A stretch of 64,000 nt of DNA from an uncultured Eubacterium sp. (GCA_937900695.1 CALCFD010000051.1:62001-126000), one strand, 5' to 3'. Positions 9,379 through 20,310 are shown, counted from the first letter of the stretch. Program-made: numbers and translations. The notes: generated by a model not told the origin, from the letters alone.

Positions 9379-12300
9379 ATGGGTTATTTTAATAATCATA
9401 GCCATACTATGTATAGTAATTTAAGACTGCTTGATTGTATTAATCGCCCAGAAGCATTGATAGATAAAGCAATTGAACTTGGTCTTACTGGTATAGGCAT
9501 TACCGATCATGAATCGTTAAGCGCTCACATGGCAGTTAATAAATATGCAAAGAAAATTAAAGAGTCTAATCCAGATTTTGTTATTGCCCTTGGTAATGAG
9601 ATTTATTTAACTGATACGAGGGATTTAGGACAAAGATATTATCACTTTATTCTTCTTGCAAAAGATGAAATTGGTTATAGAGGATTAAAAGAATTATCAT
9701 CTATTGCATGGATGAATGGATATTATGATCGTAGAATGGAAAGAGTTCCTTTACTTAAATCTGAATTAAAGGATGTAATGGAAAGATTTAAGGGACATAT
9801 TATAGGAACTACAGCTTGTATTGGCGGAGAACTTGGCAGCACAATTCTTAATTTAGAAAACTGTGAGAAGGTAAATGATATTACTAACGCGCAGCGTTAT
9901 CATAAGCAGATAGTTGATTTTATGACTTTCTGTATAGATGTATTCGGTCATGATGATTTCTATATTGAGTGCGCTCCCGCCGCATATGAAGATCAAATTA
10001 TTGCTAATAAGAGAATGTTAAAAATCTCTGAGGCTTTTGATGTAAATATGTGTATTGGAACAGACGCTCACTATTTAACAAAAGAAGATAGATATGTTCA
10101 TAAAGCATACCTTAATTCTAAAGGTGGAGAACGAGAAGTTGATAGTTTTTATGAATTTACATATCTAATGACCGAAGATGAAACTAGAGAATTACTCCGT
10201 TTGAGCTTTGAAGAAGATATTATTGATTGGATTTTTAAATGCTCAAACGAGATTAAAGATAAAATACAATTCTACTCATTGGAAAGACATCAATCTATTC
10301 CAGAAGTAGAAGTTACAGATTATCCTGCTACAAGTTGGTGGGGTGTAAATAATGATATTGCAGATGAAATGGCAAAATATCCAATTTTAAAATCATTATT
10401 TACTTCTGATAATATTCAAGAAAGATATTGGATTAATGAATGTTGGAAAGCATTAGAAGATAAAGGGATTGATTGGATAAATGATCCTAGATACCCAGAA
10501 CGGCTCGAAGAAGAAGCAAGAGTAAAGAGAGTAATCGGCGAAAAACTACAAACCTGTATGTTTGCATATCCGAATACTTTAAAGCACTATGTTGATTTAT
10601 TCTGGAATTGTGGGAGTACGGTAGGTGCGGGGCGCGGCTCGGCTTGTGCAGCTTTAAATCATTATTTGTTGGGAATTACTCAACTAGATCCAATTGAATG
10701 GGATCTTCCTTTCTGGCGTTATATTAATGATGAAAGAACTGAATTAGGAGATATTGATCTCGATCTTGCCCCTTCAAAAATTCAGAAAATCTTTTCTGAG
10801 ATTCGCAAAGAGCGTGGAGAATTAGGATTAGTACAAGTATGTACTTTTGGTACGGAAGGAACTAAATCTGCTATTTTGACCGCCTGTAGAGGTTATCGTT
10901 CAGAAGAATATCCAGATGGAATTGATGTTGACATGGCTCAATATATGAGTTCTTTAATTCCTCAAGAGCGTGGATTTTTATGGCCTATTGAAGATGTTAT
11001 TAATGGTAATCCAGAAAAAGGACGCAAGCCTGTTACAGTATTTGTAAACACTGTAAATCAATATCCTGGGCTTCTGGATATTATTACAAGGATTCAAGGT
11101 CTAGTAAATAAACGTTCAAGCCATGCTTCTGGAGTTATTTTATTTGATGAAAACATCTTTGATACAGCAGCAGTCATGAGGACTCCTAAAGGAGCTTTAA
11201 TTACCCAATGGGATTTGCATGACCAAGAAGCTGGTGGTTCTGTAAAATATGATTTCCTGCTTACCGCGGTTCAAGACATTATTATTCAAACTATTTCTCT
11301 ATTACAAGAAGATGGAGTTATTGAGAAAGATTTAACATTACGAGAAGTCTACAATAAATACCTCCACCCATCTGTCCTCCCGCAAAATGATAAGAAAATG
11401 TGGGATGCTCTTGCTAATGGCGATGTTCTTGGATGTTTCCAGTTTGATTCTAGTGTTGGTGCACAAGCAGCTAAGAAGATTAAACCTCAGAATCCACACG
11501 AAATGGCGGATGCTAACGGATTAATGCGTCTAATGACTCAAGAAAAAGGTGCAGAAACTCCAATGGAGAAATATGTCCGATTCAAGAATAATATTTCTCT
11601 TTGGTACAAAGAAATGGATCAACAGGGTTTAACTAAAGAAGAGCAAAAAATTCTTGAACCTCATTTTTTACGTTCTTATGGCGTTCCTCCTAGTCAAGAA
11701 CAAATGATGACCATGCTTCAAGACCCAAATATTTGCGGATTTACGCTCGCTGAGGCGAACGCCGCAAGAAAAATAGTTGGTAAGAAGCAAATGAATAAAA
11801 TTCCAGAGTTAAGAGAAAAAGTTCTTAATTCTGCAAAATCTTCTGCTCTTGGTCATTATGTATGGAATTATGGTATCGGACCTCAAATGGGGTATAGTTT
11901 CTCGATTATCCATGCTCTTGCTTATAGTTTTATTGGTATGCAAACCTTATATTTAGCAACACATTTCAATCCTGTTTATTGGAATACAGCATATCTGATT
12001 GTAAATAGTGGAGCTATTGATGAAGAAGAAGGAGAACAATCTGACTATACCAAGATTGCTAAAGCCATTGGAGAAATCCGTAATGCAGGTATAAAAGTAT
12101 CTTTAGTAGATATTAATCACTCTGACTTTGGATTTAAGCCAGATGTAGAGAATAATCAAATCTTGTTTGGATTAAAAGGACTAGCTAATGTTAATAACGA
12201 TTTTATTAAAGATATTATTGATAATAGACCTTATGTATCTCTGCTTGATTTTCTCAATAGAGTGCATCCAAATAAGCAAGCTATGATTTCCCTTATTAAA

Positions 12301-13287
12301 GGTGGGGCCTTTGATCAATTTTCTTCCCGTATGGAAACTATGATTGAATATATTTGGCTGACTTGCGATAAGAAAAAAAGATTAACCCTTCAAAATATGC
12401 CTGGATTAATTCGTCATGGGTTATTGCCAGAAGATACAGAAGAGCAAGTTATGGCTCGTAGGATATATGAGTTTAATAGATATTTAAAAGCAGAATGTAA
12501 ATGTAGTTTTAAACTAGATTATTTCATCTTAGATGAAAGAGCGATTAACTTTCTTACCGAAATAGATAAAGAATCTATGGTTGTATATGAAAATAATAGA
12601 TTCTTCCTTAATATGAAAGATTGGGATAAACAAATCTATCAACCATGGATGGATGTATTTCGAGCATGGATTTCCGCAAATAAAGAAGAAATACTTGATA
12701 ATTTAAATACTGTTATCTTTATGGAAGATTGGAATAAATATGCTTCTGGGAATATTTCTTCTTGGGAAATGGAATCTTTATGTTTCTATTACCATGACCA
12801 TGAACTTGCAAATATAAACAATAGTAAGTATGGTTTTGTAGACTTCTTTAGTCTACCAGAAGAGCCTCAAGTAGAAAAGGTGTTTAAGCGTGGAGCATCT
12901 TTAATTCCTATTTATAAACTTCATAAGATTTGCGGGACTTGTATCGCAAAGAATAAGACAAAAAGTACGGTTTATCTTCTTACTACAACAGGAGTAGTAG
13001 CAGTAAAATTCAGACAAGAGTACTTCGCATTATTTGATAAGTAGACTTTTCAAAGAAACTCTGATGGAACTAAAAAAGTAATTGAGAAGTCTTGGTTTAA
13101 TCGAGGTAATATGATAGTTGTTCAAGGTATTCGTAGAGGCGATGAATTTGTTACTAAAAAATACGCAAGTTCTGGAGGACATCAACTCTATCATATTGAT
13201 GAGATTGTAAACGGAACTGATTTAATTCTTCGTAGTGAGAGAAAACAAGGAGAAGAAGAAGATGAAGATAGTAGCATTGATGGGTGA
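9379..13287 (+). CDS. dnaE: C-family DNA polymerase (DNA polymerase III alpha-like)
   Basis: 1,302 residues with a single TAG near residue 1222. The N-terminal PHP domain begins NNHSHTMYSNL and contains GIGITDHESL (about 4-50). The C-family catalytic core has GAGRGSACAALN (about 415-426), and GDIDLDLAPS (about 457) in place of the usual PDIDIDF. The finger region includes AANAARKIVGKK and the helix-hairpin-helix-like region is near FGLKGLANVN. It is the phage's own replicase and makes it largely independent of the host enzyme together with the DnaB-like and DnaG-like proteins upstream. ATG 9379 follows AGGAGAG. The end overlaps the NMP kinase gene by 26 bases. Confidence 0.93.
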
Positions 13288-13807
13288 AGCTGGAAGTGGA
13301 AAGGATACTATTCTCCATAAAATTATGGAGAAGTATCCTTCATATTTCCATGAAATTGTAAGTTGTACTACTCGTCCTCCTAGAGAGGGAGAAAAAGATG
13401 GTATTAATTATCATTTCTTGTCTATTGATGAATTTACAAGAAAGATTCTCAATGGAGATATGTTAGAGGCAACAGAATTTAATGATTGGCATTATGGTAC
13501 AGATAGAGAAAGTTTAATAATAGACAAGATAAACATAGGAGTTTTCAATCCTGAAGGTATAAGGTGCTTACAGGAAGATGATAATATTGAACTATATGTA
13601 TTTTATGTGCGGGCCGCAGATAAGTAGAGACTATTAAGATAGCTAAATAGAGAAGAAAATCCAGATGTAGACGAAATAGTTAGAAGATATAAAACTGACA
13701 CTCAAGATTTTGGCTATCTTGAAGATATAAGATATTAGACTCTTGAAAACAATACCTTGGAAGATATTGATGTTGCTATTGATACTATATTTGGACAGTT
13801 TTATTAA
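13262..13807 (+). CDS. gmk: Guanylate-kinase-like NMP/dNMP kinase
   Basis: 181 residues with three TAG codons. P-loop GEAGSGKDT (about 8-16), then the guanylate kinase signature SCTTRPPREGEKDGINYHF (about 36-54) and a YGTD motif for GMP binding. It probably phosphorylates (d)GMP to (d)GDP for phage DNA synthesis. It overlaps the polymerase gene and has AAGGAG ahead of the ATG. The neighbours (polymerase, nrdD, dut) form a dNTP-supply block. T4 gp1-type dNMP kinase is the main alternative; the TTRPPR.GE.DG.NYHF layout favours guanylate kinase. Confidence 0.85.
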
Positions 13808-13862
13808 ATAAATAATCCCTATCTCTTATATATAATATACTCGCATAAAGAGGTGGATTTAT

Positions 13863-14294
13863 ATGTATTGTATATATTTGCATAGAAATAAAATAAATAA
13901 TAAAGTATATATTGGACAAACCAAATTTGGAGATAATCCAAATAAGAGATGGCAAAATGGCAATGGATACAAGGAAAATATATCTTTTTATTATGATATA
14001 TAGAAATATGGATGGAATAATTTTGAACATATAATTTTAGAAAATAATCTTACGCTAGATGAAAGTAATAAGTTAGAAAAGCAATATATATCATATTATA
14101 ATTCTACCAATCCCTCTGTTGGATATAATACAATGCCTGGTGGAGGAAAAAGCGAAAAGATTCAAGGTCCAAGTGATGCATTGAACTCATTCATTTCTTT
14201 ATACTATAATGATAGTAATGGAATATTAAAAAGCAAAAAGACTTTAGAATCTTTACAAAGGGAAAAGTAGAGATATATACAAAAAACGAGATAA
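13863..14294 (+). CDS. GIY-YIG homing endonuclease
   Basis: 143 residues with two TAG codons. The GIY-YIG core is visible as YCIYLHRNKINNKVYIGQTK (about 2-21), with a following Arg in NPNKRWQNG and the conserved Glu in LEKQYISYYN. The C-terminal recognition region is short and lacks the NUMOD repeats seen in the two longer GIY-YIG proteins here. It is free-standing, inserted between the NMP kinase and nrdD, with AGAGGTGG before the ATG. It may be a partner of the neighbouring intron, as free-standing nucleases often target alleles of adjacent genes (known from T-even phages; here inference). Confidence 0.82.
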
Positions 14295-14308
14295 GGAGTT
14301 GTTTATAT

Positions 14309-17300
14309 ATGCTTCAAGTAAGAAAGAGAAATGGTATCTTAGTACCATTTGATAAAGAACGTATTATTAACGCTATTAATAAGGCTTTTATTGAAGCAGA
14401 TGGAGCTTTATATGAAGATGATACTGCAAACGATATTGCAGATGAAATTAAATATGCAGTAAAAACTTCTGATGAAGTGGTTTCTGTTGAAAAAATTCAA
14501 GATATGGTAGAAGACTATCTTATGAAATCTGAACGCAGAGATGTCGCAAAGGAATATATTAGATATAGATATAAGAGAGAAATTGCGCGAAAAGGTCAAG
14601 ATGATTTTATCAAAGCCTTTTCTGCAAAAATTCAAGGCTCTGATATTGAAAATCAAAATGCAAATGTAGACGAAATGTCTTTTGGCGGTAGAGTTGGAGC
14701 TGCATCAGATCTACAAATGAAGAAGTATGCTCTTGATTATCTTGTTTCTAGTAAGTCAAGAGCTAATCATGAGAATAATGAAATCTATATTCATGATTTA
14801 AATGCTTATGCAGTAGGTATGCACAACTGTCTTTCTATTCCCTTTGATGATTTACTTGCAAAAGGATTTAATACCCGACAAACGGATGTTCGCCCTGCTG
14901 GATCTGTAAATACTGCTTTTTAGCTTGTTGCAGTTATTTTCCAGCTACAAAGCCTGCAACAATTTGGTGGCGTATCTGCTACTCACCTTGATTGGACTAT
15001 GGTTCCATATGTGAGAAAGAGTTTCTATAAACATTTAATGGATGGATATAAGTATTTAGAGGGAATAGAAAATCCTAAATCTTTATATGGACAAGAAACT
15101 TCTAATTCTTTTTGGACGCAATATGTAGATATCGAAGATAAAGACTTAAAAGAATGTCATCCAAAGGCTTATAAATATGCTATGGATATGACAGAAAAAG
15201 AAACTCATCAAGCTGTTGAAGGTATGTATCATAATCTCAATACTCTTCAATCTCGTTCTGGTAATCAATTACCATTCACTTCCATTAACTATGGAACTTG
15301 TACTCTTCCAGAGGGACGTATGGTAATTAAAGCCTTACTTAAAGTTTCCATAGAAGGGCTTGGTAAGTTACATAAAACTTCTATCTTCCCGTGCGGAATT
15401 TTCCAATGTATGAAGGGTGTAAATAGGGAACCTGGAGACCCTAATTATGATTTATTCAGACTTGCATTAAAGTCTACTGCTTTAAGATTATATCCTAATT
15501 ATGCTAATGTTGATTGGAGCGGCAATGCAGGATATGATAAGAATGATCCCAAGACTTACTTCAGTACCATGGGTAAGCGTAAACTACAGCCCATGTAAAA
15601 CCTTTTGAACCTCGCCCGAGGGTGTTTGCGGAAGCCCGATTAAAGATCGGTTTAACAAAATTCGCAAGCTAACGGTTAGGTCCTATATGGATGAGACCGT
15701 GCTAAATTTCTAATAGAGTAAAAAATTTTGGTTAAAACTTTATAATGAACTTTGAATGGTTTTTATATATAATAGAAAGGTGCAGCACCTTTAATTTATT
15801 GTTTAAAAGGAGAATGTTCAATGTTCATCTATAAAATTAGTAACACAGTAAATGATAAAGTGTATATTGGTTAGACGATTCGTCCAATAGAAGATCGTTT
15901 TAATAGACACATAAACGATGCTATGAACAATATTCTTGATACGCATTTTGCTAGAGCAATTAGACTTTATGGTCCAGATAAATTCTATATAGAATTATTG
16001 GATACTGCCAATAATCAAGAAGAACTTACTCAGAAAGAACGAAATTATATTCAATTATACAACTCTGTTGAAAATGGATATAATGAAACTGATGCAATAA
16101 GCAAATGCGGAGGCAATACCTATAAGAATAAAACAAAAGAAGAAATGAACATTATAAAAGAGAAAATTAGATAGACCAAGCTTGGTGGGAAAAATCCCCA
16201 TGCTGCTAAAGTAAAATGTAAGAATATTGAAACCGATAAAGAATTATTTTTTGGTAGTATGGCTGAATGTGCAGCATATTTTGGTAAAGATAATCATCAA
16301 TTCATTTCTAGAAGATGCAGAGGAGAAATAAAAAATCTCTATGAAGGTAAATGGAAATTTGCATATCAAGATCAAGATTATGATATTTTTACATCTAGAC
16401 CAAACGCTAAAAGAACTAAACGTGTCGAAGTTTTAAATTTAGAAACTCAAGAAAAAGTAGTTTTTAATACAATGAAAGACGCTGATAGATATTGCGGCTT
16501 TGGTTTAAATTATACTAGTAAAAAATTTAAATCAACTGGAGCTAAAGAGATTTACAGAAATCAATATAAACTTACTCTATTAGATTAAATGTGTATCGAC
16601 TATCCCTGATGAGTGTAAGGGAGTAGGACTGGAGATAGGCACCAGTTCGAAGCGGAAGGCTATCGAAAGATAGAATATATAGTCAGTGCTGATGGCAACA
16701 TCAGATAATAATGTGTAGAACTGCGAATGGATTTGACATTAATGGATTAGGACAGCAAAAAGATGGGCGCGGAAATATCTGCCCCGTGACAGTTATTATG
16801 CCAACAATAGCAATGAAAGCCAAGGAATATTGGGAAAATAATCCTAGTGGAGATGATTCTTGCGTAGAGGCATTTATGGATATGCTTGATGAAAAAATTC
16901 ATGAAGCTAAAGATATGCTGCTTGAAAGATTTGAATATATTTGCGCACAACCAGCCGAATCCGCTAAATTCATGTACGAAAATGGATTAATGGCTGGATA
17001 TGATGGGATTTCTACTAGAAGTGCATTACAGCATGGAACATTAAGCCTCGGGCAAATTGGGCTTGCGGAAACGCTTCAAATCTTGATAGGTTGCGATCAT
17101 ACAACTAAAGAAGGTATGGAATTAGCAAAGAGAATTGAAAGTTTATTTAAGCAAAGATGCGCTGAATTTAAAAATCAATATAAGCTTAACTTCGGGGTAT
17201 ATTATACTCCAGCCGAGAATCTTTGTTATACTTCTCTTGAAAAATTCAAGAAAAAATATGGTGTAATTCCTAACGTAAGTGATAGAGAGTACTTTACTAA

Positions 17301-17691
17301 TTCTATCCACGTTCCCGTATGGAAACAAATCTCTCCATTTGATAAGATTGATATTGAATCTCAACTAACAGGATATTCTTCTGCTGGTTGTATTACTTAT
17401 GTAGAGCTTGATAGTGGTGTGAAGAATAATATTGATGCTCTTGAAATATTAGTAAATTATGCCATGGATAAGGACATCCCGTATTTCGCTATTAATGTCC
17501 CTAATGATACCTGTCTTGAATGTGGATATATGGATGAATTTAATGACCATTGCCCAGAATGTGGTAGTGATCATATTCAACAACTTCGTAGAGTAACAGG
17601 CTATCTTACTGGCAATTATAAGACAGCTTTTAATAAGGGCAAGATTGCTGAAACAGACGATAGAGTTAAACATGTGGGGTATATGGAATGA
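14309..17691 (+). CDS. nrdD: Anaerobic ribonucleoside-triphosphate reductase (class III), split by a group I intron
   Basis: Exon 1 is 14309-15574 and exon 2 is 16714-17691; spliced they give 747 residues in frame. An ATP-cone starts at VRKRNG (about 3-95). The splice junction falls in the conserved STMGCRT motif, joining MG to the catalytic-loop Cys. Near the C-terminus are four zinc Cys (CLEC and CPEC, about 688-705) and the glycyl-radical site RRVTGYLTG (about 713-721). One TAG occurs in exon 1 (14921-14923). The enzyme reduces NTPs to dNTPs without oxygen, using formate in the best-known subtype. nrdG overlaps its end by ATGA coupling, and the stop is a genuine TGA, which shows TGA is not recoded. 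Confidence 0.93.
15575..16713 (+). other. Group I self-splicing intron in nrdD
   Basis: 1,139 bases. The 5' exon end CATGGGT pairs with GCCCATG at 15589-15595, giving P1 with the required U-G wobble at the splice site. CTACA just before it (15584-15588) pairs with the first five bases of exon 2 (TGTAG), giving P10. The intron ends in G (16713). GACTA near 16600 pairs with TAGTC near 16679-16683 as P7, with paired P7.1/P8/P9-like stems between and around. Core elements lie at 15600-15720 and 16590-16713, with a nuclease gene in the loop between. Splicing restores the nrdD frame exactly. Confidence 0.9.
15821..16588 (+). CDS. Intron-encoded GIY-YIG homing endonuclease
   Basis: 255 residues with two TAG codons. 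The GIY-YIG domain opens FIYKISNTVNDKVYIGQT; the Gln of YIGQT is a TAG codon, a strong local sign that TAG means Gln. An Arg (EDRFNRH) and the catalytic Glu region (TQKERNYIQLYN) follow. Two NUMOD1-like DNA-recognition repeats fill the C-terminus (about 125-185 and 200-255, each starting with a V.NLET-type strand and followed by helices). It lies wholly inside the nrdD intron and should cleave intronless nrdD near the insertion site to drive intron homing. AAAGGAG precedes the ATG. Confidence 0.9.
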
Positions 17692-18161
17692 GATATGCAG
17701 GTATTATTTATAATGATTTTGCTGCGGCACCTGGAGTATCCTTGAGCTTTTTTACTCAAGGATGCCCACATCGTTGCAAGGGGTGTCATAATCAAGAGAC
17801 ATGGGATTTCGACGGTGGAAAAGAATTTACCCATGAAGATTTTGTTTCTTTATTAGATGGATTAACAGCTAATAATATTCAAAGAACCTTATGTATAATG
17901 GGCGGAGAACCATTATGTCCAGAGAATTGTTTCTTAACTAATCTAGTAATTCAAACTGCGAAAGAAAAAATCCCTAATTTAAAAATTTATCTATGGACTG
18001 GATATCTCTATGAAGATTTAAAAAAATCAACAGATGCAACTATTTAGAATATACTTCAATTAGTTGATGTTTTAATTGATGGCCCATACATTGAAGCAGA
18101 AAGAGATATTACAGAGCCTCTTAAAGGAAGCCGTAATCAAAGAATTATATACTTAAAATGA
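17688..18161 (+). CDS. nrdG: Anaerobic RNR-activating radical-SAM protein
   Basis: 157 residues with one TAG. The radical-SAM iron-sulfur motif is GCPHRCKGCHN (about 26-36, CX3CX2C), followed by the GGEP motif (MGGEPL, about 72). It uses SAM to install the glycyl radical on NrdD. Start ATG overlaps the nrdD stop (ATGA), and its own stop overlaps the ATG of the transporter-like gene in the same manner, making a tightly coupled nrdD-nrdG-transporter unit. Confidence 0.93.
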
Positions 18162-18700
18162 TATTTATAAAAAGTATATTTGGAGGATTAATGATAGCAA
18201 TAGCCAGCTACATCTATTTATCTGTTGGAGGTGTAGTTGGCGCCATTATGTTCTCTATTGGCTTATTAACAATATTAAATATGAGATTTAAGTTATTTAC
18301 TGGCTCAGTAGGCTATATCAAAAGCAAAGATGATATAAGAGATAACATTATTATACTTATGGGTAATATTATCGGGGCCTGCGGGATTCTCGCTTTCCCG
18401 CACGCAGCCGCATTATCTTTGGTAACTAGTAAACTAACAATTCCGCTATATTTAGTTTTTCTAAAAGGGCTTATTTGCGGAATTTTTATTTATTCAGCTG
18501 TGGATTGTTTTAAAAAGAATAAAGACTATATGGTCCCTGTATGCGTAACAGGCTTTATATTATTCGGTGGAGAACACTGTATCGCCGATCTTTGTTACGC
18601 GCTGGCCGCAGGCACCTTTTCTATTGATATATTATTATTCTTAATAGTAGTTACAATAGGTAATTCAATAGGAGCAATTATTGTTGACAGAACACAATAA
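18158..18700 (+). CDS. Compact formate/nitrite transporter (FNT) family-like membrane protein
   Basis: 180 residues with six hydrophobic segments at about 8-26, 28-48, 63-83, 96-116, 124-150 and 155-176, arranged like the FocA/NirC fold. Family marks: GGLMIAIA in TM1, the LFTG motif after TM2 (residues 46-49), MGNIIGA in TM3, the pore histidine motif GGEHCIAD (His140; GFEHSIAN in FocA) and VTIGNSIGA in TM6. Usual family members are about 260-285 residues, so loops and tails are strongly trimmed. It starts inside the nrdG stop by ATGA coupling; an internal ATG at 18191 with GGAGG upstream is an alternative start that would shorten TM1. Formate is the reductant of many class III RNRs, so formate uptake to feed NrdD is an attractive inference. 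Confidence 0.8.
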   Translation: MIFIKSIFGGLMIAIASYIYLSVGGVVGAIMFSIGLLTILNMRFKLFTGSVGYIKSKDDIRDNIIILMGNIIGACGILAFPHAAALSLVTSKLTIPLYLVFLKGLICGIFIYSAVDCFKKNKDYMVPVCVTGFILFGGEHCIADLCYALAAGTFSIDILLFLIVVTIGNSIGAIIVDRTQ

Positions 18701-18712
18701 TTATGATATTAT
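18684..18712 (+). promoter_or_regulatory. Sigma-70-type promoter
   Basis: TTGACA (18684-18689) and TATTAT (18707-18712) with 17 bases between; the -35 box is a consensus match. It overlaps the end of the transporter gene and lies 25 bases ahead of the next gene. Confidence 0.65.
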
Positions 18713-18736
18713 ATTAAAAGAAATGGAGGACTAGAT

Positions 18737-19081
18737 ATGACTTTATATGAACTAAATCAAGCGGGATATGCCTCCCTCCCTAAAATGACCAAAGCTGAAT
18801 TAGAGAAGGCTAAGGAGAATATAGTTACTTTCTTAGATGTTCATAATTCGAGTTATTATATGATGTTAAATCATGATAATAAATATTATACTCTATTTAC
18901 TTATATAGATAAGAAAGATAAAGATAGAATGGCTCTTGAGATTATTTCAGTTGCCAAGTCTTTAGGTGAATTAAAATCTATTGAAGTAAATGGAGATATA
19001 CTTGAAATTTGGATCTTATATAATAATAAATGTGATATGTATGCTCTATTTAATTACGAGAAAGGAGTGATACAAGTATGA
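18737..19081 (+). CDS. Hypothetical protein
   Basis: 114 residues, no TAG, no recognised family. It looks like a small alpha/beta protein with several Tyr-rich strands (YYMML, YYTLFTYI). TGGAGG precedes the ATG and a consensus-like promoter lies directly upstream, so it heads a new transcript. It overlaps the next gene by four bases (ATGA). Confidence 0.7.
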   Translation: MTLYELNQAGYASLPKMTKAELEKAKENIVTFLDVHNSSYYMMLNHDNKYYTLFTYIDKKDKDRMALEIISVAKSLGELKSIEVNGDILEIWILYNNKCDMYALFNYEKGVIQV

Positions 19082-19344
19082 CAGACGCTATTATTGTAAA
19101 CTACGACCCCTTTGCTATGGAATCCGCAGTATATATTGCAACAAATGGAAAACAAAATCAAATAAAAGTTTGTTCTGACCTTGATGGATTAGCAGAAGCT
19201 TTAATTGGTTTTGCTTATGGACATAGTATTTATGACATTAAAATTCATGCTCCATTTGCCACTACTGGAGAAATTCAAAGACTTGTAACTAATTTAGAAC
19301 AGAATATGTATTCTGAAAATAAGATTATGGTTGAGGGAATTTAA
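19078..19344 (+). CDS. Hypothetical protein
   Basis: 88 residues, no TAG. Alternating strand/helix pattern (AIIVNYDPF, QIKVCSDLDGLAEALIGFA). It is coupled to the preceding gene through an ATGA overlap, with GAAAGGAG upstream. No family recognised; host-takeover or regulatory small protein is possible but unsupported. Confidence 0.7.
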   Translation: MTDAIIVNYDPFAMESAVYIATNGKQNQIKVCSDLDGLAEALIGFAYGHSIYDIKIHAPFATTGEIQRLVTNLEQNMYSENKIMVEGI

Positions 19345-19346
19345 TT

Positions 19347-20087
19347 ATGTCAAAGCCAATAGATGAAACCGGTCATGTGTATGGAAAGCTAGTAGTAATA
19401 AAACGTGGCCCTAATGACAAAAATAATAGAGCTTAGTGGTTTTGCAAATGTAGCTGTGGCAATGAAATCTTAACTTTAGGCACTTATTTACGAAATAAAT
19501 CTGTAACAAGTTGCGGCTGTGATAAATTTAGTCCAAAAGTAAAGGATGAAACTGGGAAAATCTATGGAGATTGGAAAGTAATAAGACGAGATAAAAATCG
19601 CATTGGAGAAGCCTATTGGTTATGCGAATGTTTAAAATGCGGTACAATTTCTAGTGTATTAGGAACTAATTTAAGAACTGGAAAAAGTCAATCTTGCGGA
19701 TGCTTAAAATCTAAAGGAGAATAGTTAATATCTTCAATTCTTACAGAGTTGAAATATAATTTCAAAAAAGAAGTTCATTTCCTAGATTTAAAGAGCCCCT
19801 TAAGCAATAACCCCTTGCGGTTTGATTTTGGAGTCTTTAATGACGAGGATAATCTTTTATTTTTAATTGAATATCAAGGTATATAGCATGAAAAAGATAT
19901 TCCTTATTTTGGCAATTCTCTACATGATAATTTATTAAGAGACGCTGCAAAGCGAGAATATTGTAAGCAAAAAGGTATTCCATTAATCTGTTTTACCCAT
20001 ATTAATGGAAAAATTCCTAATTATGAAGATACAAAAGCATCTATTAAAGAAAGCTACGAGGAGATTATAAATGAAATATCTAATTGA
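19347..20087 (+). CDS. Vsr-like homing endonuclease with zinc-finger repeats
   Basis: 246 residues with three TAG codons, a paralogue of the nuclease at 3917-4666. Two N-terminal modules each run from a G..YG.. strand to Cys clusters (CKCSCG / SCGC and CECLKCG / SCGC). The C-terminal domain has LRFDFGVF and FLIEYQGIQHE (Vsr/PD-(D/E)XK core) and a late IPLICFTH strand. It ends at TGA inside the next gene. Free-standing; its target is probably in a neighbouring gene. Confidence 0.83.
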
Positions 20088-20307
20088 TACTACCGAAATA
20101 TATAGAGTAGATTCAGAAGCTGAGGCAGATCAACTACTTGAGATAGCTAAAGCTTCCGGGGTATTAAATAAATATAGCTGCGTATACAAGGAACGAAAGC
20201 AAAAAGGTGAAATTATAGATTCTTGGTATCGAGTTACTCTCAACAAAAAATTTACCGACGAAAAAGACCCAACTACCCAAATCACTATATCTTATACGGA
20301 GGATTAA
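20071..20307 (+). CDS. Hypothetical protein
   Basis: 78 residues with a strand-helix-strand pattern: an N-terminal strand with IYRVDS, an EAEADQLLEIAK helix, then WYRVTLNKKF. The fold looks like small phage proteins often found near dUTPase, but no function is assigned. It overlaps the end of the homing nuclease gene by 17 bases, with ACGAGGAG upstream, and the dut gene follows three bases after its stop. Confidence 0.65.
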   Translation: MKYLIDTTEIYRVDSEAEADQLLEIAKASGVLNKYSCVYKERKQKGEIIDSWYRVTLNKKFTDEKDPTTQITISYTED

Positions 20308-20310
20308 CAT

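Noticed and set aside
13791..13836. Promoter upstream of the GIY-YIG gene at 13863 (TTGGAC ... TATAAT)
   Set aside because: The -10-like TATAAT has no matching -35 box at 15-19 bases; the spacing to TTGGAC is 34 bases.
15571..15600. nrdD appears to end early with a stop near 15598, suggesting a broken gene
   Set aside because: The reading beyond 15574 is intron; P1 and P10 pairings and the conserved motif joined with exon 2 show a spliced gene, not a truncation.
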